From NCBI GenBank assembly GCA_028565635.1, contig JAOXYB010034440.1, forward strand, positions 1 to 14,064: 14,064 bases of DNA. Direction: 5' to 3'. How positions within the stretch are numbered: position 1 is the stretch's first letter; each line of letters begins with the position of its first letter. Of the stretch, positions 1 through 9,500 are shown one piece after another. The translations under genes and the position numbers were made by a program. The notes under the pieces were generated by a model. The model saw only the letters and a list, made by a program, of their open reading frames with translations, was not told the DNA's origin and did no database searches. Source of the DNA: Phoronis ovalis. Lineage: Eukaryota > Phoronida > Phoronidae.

Positions 1-565
1 ATTTCCCATGTAAAGCGAGTGCAGCGACATCTGGCGAGATACTTGTTTTCTATGTTGATTTTACGTCCAAGTTCTTAACACATTTTTCATAAAAAAATCA
101 GCATTTGAAAAATTCAAAATACCACGTTCTACATTAAGTGGTGTCGCCGTTTTCGCTTTTATTCAGGTGCCTTGAATGAAATTATGTTTTTCCCAAAGTT
201 ATTGCGAAATGTTGGTTATTTATACATATGAGATCAACATGCAGTAAATATGATAAATCAAAATCAAAATGATCTACTCTCGCACAAATGTACAAATGTC
301 TATCAACCAATGACTATATATTAAACTTATTATCCTGATTATATTGAAATTCGAACGTGTATCTTTTGAACTAAATGTATTGAATTGGAAGCTAAATGCC
401 CAAACAAACGTACAAGCACGTTTTAACTTTTAAATATCTTTATTATATGAAAACTCTATATCATTGCACTAAAATTTATATAACACGGGGATCATGATCA
501 GTAATGGTAAACTGTGCACATCAAACAATCTGGTGCACGTGATGCACGCTCAAATGGTCCACCAG
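1..565. other. Non-coding, AT-rich; nothing firm
   Basis: No exon with supporting splice sites. The first 50 bases on the minus strand could code (ARCRCTRFTWE) after an ATAG acceptor, but they run off the edge and cannot be judged. A minus-strand AATAAA at 444-439 may belong to the candidate exon above. Confidence 0.5.
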
Positions 566-708
566 TTAAACGAATTTGTCTTCAACGGACGTTAAGGAGT
601 TCTTTCCTTGAAATCCGTCAGGATATTTATTTATGGCATACTTATTCTGCTGACCATTGTGATATCTATTGGTGCAGAAATTGCACACATTTCTACTTTT
701 ACCTCTTT
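566..708 (-). CDS. Candidate terminal exon, cysteine-containing, unknown product
   Basis: A plausible acceptor ('cacacttatcag', exon from 708, entered in phase 1) opens a frame to TAA at 568-566. It contains the basic start RGKSRNV, then CNFCTNRYHNG, and ends SLTSVEDKFV. AATAAA lies downstream on the same strand at 444-439. The phase is compatible with a gene starting at the 1976 signal exon, but direct joining would create TAA, so at least one more exon would be needed. No family recognised. It may be chance. Confidence 0.25.
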
Positions 709-939
709 CTGATAAGTGTGAACGTGGTTTAATGTTAATGCAACTGAATGGAGCGAGTTCCCTCAACTATTGTACTAAAAATAAAATCACTTGCCGTTTT
801 CTTTTTCCAAATAATTCCCACTACACTGTAGATTATAGTTAAAATACTGCACAGATGCTGTGAAAAAGAACAAAGTTAATTACATAGGTGAATAATACAG
901 TATGAGCATGATGAAAATAAGGAAAAGGGAACTGTTTTC

Positions 940-1450
940 CTTTTCCTTTAGATTGAAGGTTTTAAGAATGGAAGGAGAATCCTAGTTAGAATCTTAAAAT
1001 TCCTAAGGAAAAAAGAAATATCTTCCTTTTTCTTATTCGATTTTGAGTCGAACAAGGAAAAGGGAATCATTCCCTTTTTCCTTACTTGACATTAGATAAG
1101 GAAAAAGCAGCTAATTCTTTATTCTGAAAAACGAAAAATTAATCATTCCCTTTTCTATAATCTATTTTGAGTCGAGTAAAGAAAAAGAAACCATTTCGTT
1201 ATTCATTTTTTATTTGAATAAATGAATCATTCCCTTATTCCAGTGTTCATTTTGAATAAGGAAAATGAAATTCCTTTCTTTTTTCTTATTGGATTGGGTG
1301 TTTTATTAAAGAAAAGAGAATCCTAATGAGAACTTCAATTTCGATTGAATAAGTAAGAGGACCCATTGAAAGTTTCAAAAAGGTTTTCAGAATAAAAACA
1401 TCGTTCTCGAATAACGAACATTTCCTTTTTCCCTATTTGATTGAATATCT
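940..1450. repeat. Decayed AAGGAAAA/TTTTCCTT repeat block with hairpin
   Basis: Alternating purine-rich (AAGGAAAAGGGAATC) and pyrimidine-rich (ATTCCCTTTTTCCTTA) tracts recur many times, several joined by ATTTTGAGTCGA (near 1040 and 1168). The best-preserved inverted unit is at 1054-1083: AAGGAAAAGGGAAT, one C, then ATTCCCTTTTTCCTT. It looks like a degenerate tandem or inverted repeat, possibly an old satellite or foldback element. No coding content recognised. Confidence 0.55.
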
Positions 1451-1897
1451 GACAACTACAATTTGGGCTCAAAATTGGTGTTCTCAAGTCTCGAAGCATG
1501 GGTGTCCTTTCTTTCTTGAACCCCGCGAATAAGGAAACGAAACGGCCGCTTTCTGCTTATTTAACAAGGCAAAATGATTTTTTTTCCTTATTGAATATGG
1601 TCATACGATTATGTACTTATACATGTAATGAATAAACGCTGGATTTAAAAATAAGTTTACGACTTAATTTGGTTAGAGTAACGGACATTCGAAATACTCC
1701 AACCCTACAGGGCTCTCCCATGGTGTTATGGGATAGTGTTCGACATTTAATTATGAAATTGCAGTATATATTGCAATGTTTAATTTTTTTCGTTTAATTT
1801 TTGCCATACTAGATCTAGTATATAACCGGGCGAAATCACTAAAAGATTTGTGAGTGTAAATATATATATACATACGTAAACAGGTAAAACCACTTAC

Positions 1898-1976
1898 ACT
1901 TGTTACCACAGCCTTCTGTCGAACAGTACCCAATACATAGTAACCACAAGCAAATTAAACTAAGCGTTCTCGCCAT
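1898..1976 (-). CDS. Candidate first coding exon of a small secreted protein (signal peptide)
   Basis: ATG at 1976-1974 in good start context (G at -3 and at +4) opens 26 codons, then a strong 'gtaagtgg' donor in phase 1. The peptide starts MARTLSLICLWLLCIGYC and ends STEGCGNK: a short basic N-region, a hydrophobic core, a likely cleavage near the C-S-T-E step, then a cysteine. Signal-peptide exons ending in phase 1 are common in animal secreted proteins. It lies about 1.4 kb downstream of the RNase L-like gene on the same strand. The next exon is unresolved. A minimal model uses an acceptor at 1839-1840 after a ~57-nt intron and stops at 1780; it is only a possibility. Confidence 0.45.
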
Positions 1977-3297
1977 GTCAAGCATCTATATGAAGACACA
2001 TGTACAGTACATCATGCACAAAGGCATAAACATCTCCGTGCTGTCATCATTCACTTCACAATATTTTAATTAAAACTCAGATTCTAGAATTCTTCAATCA
2101 AGCGTGTTTACCGTTTGCAGCTTACATGAGTGTAATCTAGTTACTATAATAATGGCAAATTAATTAGGTCAGGTTTATATAAATTCTCATATTAGGGTTT
2201 ATTATTGTTTTCAAGAGTTGAGCATATACAATATAACATGTTAGTGGTTTATTAACGAAGCAGCAGAAATTGATATTTATTGGGTAATTGAACAAGATGA
2301 GGCGCAGAGTAGCAATTTGGACGTGATATAAAATTCTCAAAATGTTATTGCAGTTTGAAGATTGCATTACTTTGTTTTAAAAGTTCAATCAGGTAAGTGA
2401 TGAGTAGTGCCCATTAAAGTGTTCTAAATTTTAATTAAATTAGGTGCATAATATATAAGATCACATTTGAATGACGAGAAAATTCTTCAATTTGACATTT
2501 GTCCCCATTTGACTTTTACAACTCTGTATTTTGTAGGAAACAAAAAGCTTGTTCATATTATATATATTATATGTAATTTTGTTTCATATAGCTAACCAAT
2601 TCATAGCTGCATGCATAAAGCACCGAGACAACGAAATCAAAAGCAAGTAACAATAAAATGGATACTACGTCAGATTGAGCAAACACCAGAATAAATTTTC
2701 CCATAGCTTTTACTGTATTTTTCAACAAATTCTCGTCCATAATTTTATTATGGTATATCCAATGGCTTTCTGGCAGTTAGAGACTCAAAATACAACTTTA
2801 CCACCAGCAAAATACCCAATTCTTGATAGGAATAACTCATCAAAATAAATTCTACAACACAGCTGTCATCTTTACTCCAATCAAGCCAGAGATGTCGCTT
2901 GGGAGATGTCGCTTCCACCAGTAAAATATATAAAGTTCAATTTAATATTAATGTTTGATCCATACTTTATTGCCAATTTCCGTGTCTAATTTATCAAACA
3001 ACAGCCACTTTTGATAACAAATTAGCACACACACACGCACAGAGGAAAACTTTTTTAAATTATTAATTTATTAATTAAAAAATGTCTGACCACCTTGGAT
3101 AACACCTCTGCGTGGGGAAACAATTAGTGGTTTCTACTCAGATTGGCAGATGTACATTTGTTTACAATTTGTACATAATCTGTAATAATAATTGTTTTGT
3201 AGCCAGTACAACGCCGTGCTTGTGTTAGTACTACGGTCCAAAATCAATAAATAACAGAACGTGGACTAAATAGAGGGAGAGCAGTATATTTATAATT
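1977..3297. other. Intergenic AT-rich region
   Basis: It lies between the RNase L-like gene's 3' end and the candidate secreted-protein start, so its left part would be that gene's promoter. No convincing TATA box. A short tandem GAGATGTCGCTT (about 2888-2911) and a CA-rich run near 3028 are the only repeats noted. The open frames are short and without coding character. Confidence 0.6.
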
Positions 3298-3352
3298 TTT
3301 ATTTGCATTTTTTAAATGTTTTAAGAAAACTAATTACAACGAATTTGTGTCT

Positions 3353-3358
3353 TTTATT
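3353..3358 (-). terminator. Poly(A) signal AATAAA of the RNase L-like gene
   Basis: AATAAA on the minus strand, about 47 nt after the stop codon. A second AATAAA lies at 3303-3298. Either could set the 3' end; cleavage would be expected 10-30 nt beyond. The 3' UTR would be short. Confidence 0.5.
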
Positions 3359-3404
3359 TACAATGAACATTTAATTAGCGTGATTTTAGACCATCCATTT
3401 TTGT

Positions 3405-3543
3405 CTAGAAATATTTCGCACAACATTGGCGTTTTGACCAGTCACTGGCTTTGATGACACGAAATACCGACATAAACAATGCCGGAAATGTTCGCAAAAA
3501 GTAGATGTTTTCTTCTCTTAAAACTGATCGACAGTATGGCGAC
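3405..3543 (-). CDS. Terminal coding exon: KEN domain C-terminal helix and stop
   Basis: A 139-nt exon after a 'gttttttatag' acceptor, entered in phase 2, ending in TAG at 3407-3405. It encodes SPYCRSVLREENIYFLRTFP, then ALFMSVFRVIKASDW. This matches the RNase L KEN end 'LYFQKTFPDLVIYVY'. The tail ends RQCCAKYF. Confidence 0.9.
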
Positions 3544-6500
3544 CTATAAAAAACACAAAAAAGCAATGTGAAGTAGCTGGCTAGTAGTTCCTACTGTGCT
3601 TCATGGTCTATCGATTCTTAAATTACATGTAATGAAACCAGTTACTTTGTATAATAATTACCAATTATGCGTCCCTTGTTTTTTTATAAAAGATAGGAAA
3701 AGATAAAAAGAAAATTGACGTTCTGCTTACAGTTGCTCAAAATGTGTCTGACAGTTGACAATAAATCTTAGGAAATCCGCTACATTATTTTTATACGTCC
3801 GTAGCCGCTGCATTTCGTCCAGTAAGCTCTGGTCTATTTGACTCATCTGTAAATACGGACACAGGTAATGATTGCTAAGTCCTACTGGCATATTAATAAA
3901 TTAAAGAAGGTTTTTATAAATAACTGGAGTCTCAATTTTGAGCTCATACATACAACCAATTTACAAACTCGATCTACTTTTATAAAATTGGAAACATGAC
4001 AATGAGGCAATGAAGTAGCTACGCTATAATTGAATGGCGTAATTTTAATAAATTTTAATCAGCCGTGATTATAAGTTTTCTAAACTTTCATTTTGAACTA
4101 AATATTTTATCAAATCGAAATTTGAAACATTGTTTTAGGAGCAAATTTATTTCCTGTTTATATTTTTTTACTGTAAGAAATAAGGTAGTGAGAAATGAAG
4201 AAATGTATAACAGCTTCTCTTGCTCAATTTAATAACAATATATTTTCCATCAAACCTTTCCAATTTGGCTTACTATTATTTAATTATAAGTGCATAAATG
4301 TAACATAGAACCATAATCCTGCTTACCCAATCTCTGCTTACTGCTTGAAATGAAACGTTGTTAAGACGTTCCCCAATAGAACTATGAGATGTTGGACTGA
4401 AAGAGAAAATAAATAGTATCATACTGCGCATGCGTACAAAATAACTGTAGACAACAAGGTGGAGAGAATCGAAAAATGCAGTATGTATGCGTAATTTAGT
4501 CTCCTATAAAATCCAAATTCTAGAATTGAGAATAACACATTATCCATGACCCAGATCTTTGGCCTGTTGGCAATTTAGCATAGGGACTGCGTAACGCCAC
4601 ATCCCGGCGCCACATGCATCTCTTCATCGTTATTCCAGTGGTACATACATGCTAGATACATTGATACGAATTGGTAATGCACGAGGTAGCAAAATAACAT
4701 TTACCAGTATTGAAATTCGCCAAGTATCTCTCTCCCAGTTGTGTACAAGAATTCAAGACGCTTCTGTTCAGGCCAAAAAAATGGATGCCTGAAGTGAAAT
4801 ATAATTGCATATACATGTACATAATGAAATGCAATTTCTTTCTTAAAATCTTTCTAATTAATTTTAAATGTTTTCATTGTAAAAAAAAATGAAATCCCTA
4901 CAATCATTCTTGGCTTATACATGTACCTTGTTAGATGGACATAACTAATTTGAACATAATGTTACACTACCTTAATGCCTCAGAAACAGTTGGTCTTTCT
5001 CGATCATTATTGGCCAACATCCAACGAATTAGGTCATTCGCTTCTTCATTAATCCTTCTCCACCTTGGCCAGCCTCGTGCGATATTGAGTTCTATATCAA
5101 ACGTATTGTCTCCATAAGGATGCACACCACCAGTAAGAATGTAATGTATCAACATACCAGCTACCTACAGCGAGAAACAGCAATATGGTGGTATAGTTGC
5201 ACATGTTTAGTCTCCGTTCTTTTCGTGTATGCCAGGGTGTATATGCATTAGATGGCGTCAACCGCAAAGAACCCAATCAAATGCACAATTCCGAACAGTG
5301 TGCATAAATCACGGGAACGCATGGACAGCTGCATACAAATATAGTCTATTCACAAATACAAAGTCAGTACATGACGTATGCATTTGATTATTACAGGACA
5401 AAGGAGTCAAGTAGCATGTCGCACGAGCCAAAACTGTTTTTCTTTCCTACCTGAATGTCAGATCTAGCTGTGTAGTTGACAACTGATGCTGTTCCTGTCC
5501 AGGCTTGTCCACTAGTAACGCATTCCTTCGGTCGCCAACAGTTTGAGCCTATATTGACAATTAACCGAAATAAACCATTTTACAAAGAGGGCGTAGCTAA
5601 CTGTAGTGAGCATTACTTAATTACGGCTACATATTTCAAAACAAGCAGTAAAGCCATCCGTGGCATGTTAGAGATTTCAAATTCACAGTATTTATTGTCT
5701 AGATGTTCTGGACAATTTTAAGATATCTTTATTCAGTGGAGTTCAAGTATATGGCAGAGCCACAGAAAAGCAAAATGCCGGGTATGTAAAGAAACTCCAT
5801 ATATATATATATATATACAGAAAGTAGCAATACAACTTACCAACACCTCTGTCGAACAGAATGGTTTGCCCGGTGTCTGTCATACGTACAATATTGTAAT
5901 CAGTTATATGGATTTTGCCATAAGCGTCCAAAAGAATATTCTGAGGCTGTAAAAGTTAGATATTGAAATATGAAAATCAGTTTTATTCGATGTAGAACTC
6001 GTGATTATACTGTTAACAATAAATATCATGTGAATTTTTTTTTCCAAGTAATTGATCACCATGTCTTAATAAGACAGTTCATGCGTGGTTAATCGCACAC
6101 CTAACCTAGGCTCAAACATAATGCTGGTGACCTATGGAAATGACTGGATTTCATTCCATCAAGCCGCTTTAATTGGTGATTGATATTTGAAAGAAAGCAT
6201 ATTTTGCAAGTAAGGTATCAAGCAAAACATAGTGCATTGTTTCATTAAAATTATAGCTATAGTTTTCTGATGGACAGTCAAATCATTGTCTGCATTTATA
6301 AACACGCCACCTTAAGATTCCGATGCGCCATGTAGCAAGTTTCATGCAGGAACTGCAAACCTTTCAGTAATTGCCAAACAAGTTGTTTGGCCACACGAAA
6401 ATCGAACTCATTTCTAGTGCGTAGATTTTGAATGTATTCTTCTAGATTTTGTTCATGTAACCCCATTGCAAGGTATCCATGGGAAGCGTCCTGGGCAGTG

Positions 6501-9500
6501 CACTGTATGAAAACAAAACGTTATAGTAAGCAAATCACTACTTTTAATTTAACGATCAATTTTAAATTGTCGTCCCTTGTATCGCACTGTACGCTACACT
6601 ATGCAATCTGAATAATTCCATCCGTTAGTGTTCAACCTGCGAAGACCGAAACACGAACTTTATAGGAAACTCATCTTAAAGTGGGATATAAATCATACTT
6701 TCTATGAAAGTGTTTTTGAAATAATTTATTATTGAATTGTCTCCTAAACATTTATTACGTTTGGCGCAATTTCGCAGATCGATATTCATCGATCATTTGT
6801 TAGAAAACAGAGCTAGGTAAAAACGTTATGTTCCTATGTTTTAATAAATTCATGCTTATCTTTATTTCACATGTGATTGTACACTCATGGATGAACATCA
6901 AATTCAAAATATGTTAACATTTTGAGTAAAAGCTAACTCAGCTATTTAAGTAAAGCATGTGAGTTTTGAAAAATTAATTTTTACACTTATATAATGCATG
7001 CATACGATTCAAAGTTACCAAATATTTGACCAGAAATTCGTTGTTTATGGCGGGATATGTCATCATTGCGAGGTACTTTTGCAGATGTAAAAAATCGTCT
7101 AGCGCTATTCTCCGTATAGCAACTTCTGTTCCATCTTGAAGATGACCAAGTAACGTTAACGCAGACGCATGTCCACTGTAATGAACAACATGAAAGGCAC
7201 GTATAAATCAAATTCCATTGTAAAAATGGTGTATTATTTTAAAAGACATGTTGAAGGATTACAATTATATACATGGTCCTTTGTTTATGTCCGTTTTTAG
7301 ATGTTTTACTTAAATCGCGTGACTCCCGGTTGTAACCCTAAGGAGTAGCTGCACTCACTGACAACTAGACGGAGATGATTGTCAACTTAATTGCTACCAT
7401 TCCAAAACTTAACAAATTTTATATCTAGCTCTGAGTGGCATTATACAACGTGTGATTAAAGCTATTCGTATGTTAGTCTATGCACCAGGTACACTATCTG
7501 CCCACGTAGCCTAGACTGCTATTGCAGGATTACATTTTGAATTCCAAATAATATATTAGAAAATTTAACCAATTTTTTTAATTCATCTAGTCGTAGCGTC
7601 CAATCTACACCTTTTTCTAAGTTTTTCAAATTTCATTTTTTTTCCAAATATGCTACACTTAATGATGTTGTGATCAAGCACTAAGACGGTTGATCAAACG
7701 TCCTCTGTCGGAAGTTATTGATGCAGATGTTGATATAGCTTTTGAGGCTCATCAGACTAATCATGTTATGTAACCTCGAGTATATAATACAATGTTAGAC
7801 TACAGCATTCTTCTTTGCATGATAGTAATACATTACCTGGCAGGAAAAGAGAACCGCTGAATATCCTTGCAGAGTACAATGTTACTCAGTGACTTTTTCA
7901 TATCGGCAGACAACTTCAGAAACTGCTCATAATCGCCTTTCCGCCGTATACTCTTTGTTATAAGGGGTAAACACGTCCCTTTTGTGTTTTCAGAAATTAG
8001 TTGTAGTATGACACCCGAGTTTTTGATAAGCGCTTCTTCACTTTGAATAGGCATCCAAAGTCCGTTTCCTAATAGTTGACCAAATGTGTCAGAGAATGTA
8101 TGCTGTATCTTTTGTGGAATCTGGCATTTAAATTTGCCATGACGAGAAAGAGCTAGTTTTTTCTCATAATTCCGTTTTCTGTGATCCTCTTTTGATAGTT
8201 TTAACTGATCTTCCAGAAGTTTATGGAATTTGTTTGATGATGCATAATTAAGCAGGCCTTTTAGCTGAAGTGCACTGTGATCGACACCAGGAAAGTACAC
8301 GTGATCTGAGCTGTCTACGTTAGATAATCTATCATCTGGATCAGGAGTCAGTCGAGCGAATTCAACATCTGGTGGTACTGTAATATTGTCTACTCTTATG
8401 TCTGTCAGCAAATTTTCGGTAGGCGAAGCATTTGTGCCATCGATGTTTAATTCCAGCAATTCCTGACGACTTTGAATACCGAAATCGTAGAAATTAACAT
8501 GCGGTGCAGGATTTTTCTTGTTTAAGGGATAAGCAGACAAATCATTCTGTATTTTGTCTTCTGTCTCCCTTTTGAATTTGAAAGTTGCCTCTAGAATTTG
8601 TTGAACTTCTAAGTCAATATCCAAGTCACTCTCTTTAGTAGTTGAGTCGATGGATTCTTTGTCGTCGTTTATATCTCCAGTTATGATTGCAACAGGCTCT
8701 GCAATAACATGCACAATTTCCTGTTTACGCTCATGGCCGCAATTAGGTTCATTAGTATCTTTTTTACCGCAAAAGGATTTAAACGCTTCTTCTTGCAATC
8801 TGACATAAGCGTCATCTTTTGCCATTGCATCAACGTCTACATCCATTGTTTGACTGTGTAATGATGGTTCGTTTTTCGAGCTGTCAACAGTGATATCTGA
8901 GGTATCTTGGATTGACACGAAACTTTCCAATGTGCTGCAGTCAGTTGTAGAAATATCAATCCAAGAACCGTCTTCACTTGTCACGTTGTTTGGCGTGTTG
9001 GCGTCATCAGAATCTACTGCACATACATCTTCTTCCGCTTCTGTTTTTAACTGTGGCATGAATCTTCCAAGTGGAATTTTCTTGTCTCTGAGGTTAGCAT
9101 TATGATAACTAAATTTGTTGTTACGTTTAACAAAAGTTTCACTTGGTCCAGGCGTAATAATTTCAATTTTCGTATCGTGAGGTACACGAAACCGAGGCGG
9201 CATATTCTTCTTGAATTTCTTGCCTTTAGCAAGAGTTGATTTTTTAAAATTTGTGGTTGAGCTGGTTAGTACGTTATGTGCAGCTGTGTATTTAGATGTT
9301 AAGACAGATGGATTTACCCCTTTCTGTAAAGGTACACAGTTCCAACGCCTTGTCGACGAAGCATCTTTTTTCGTTATCTCAGCCCAAGTCGCCACTCTTT
9401 TCCCAGCATTACTAGGAAGAATTGGTCCTATTTTAGGAAACTCCTCATTTGATGAAGGTTTAGGAAATCTACATCCATTGCAATCATGTGTTATTTCCTT

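Noticed and set aside
1085-1122. 38-nt micro-exon with excellent acceptor and donor signals on the minus strand
   Set aside because: It sits inside the purine/pyrimidine repeat, where T-rich tracts mimic acceptors. It is open only in phase 0, which does not fit the phase-1 donor of the signal-peptide exon.
1340-1548. ~70-codon minus-strand open stretch after a possible CAG acceptor
   Set aside because: Phase joining with the signal exon would give an immediate TAA. The protein has no domain character and lies in repeat-like sequence.
1664-1702. Possible second exon of the secreted-protein candidate ending quickly in TAA
   Set aside because: The phase fits, but the acceptor has a poor pyrimidine tract and the resulting 10-residue tail is not informative.
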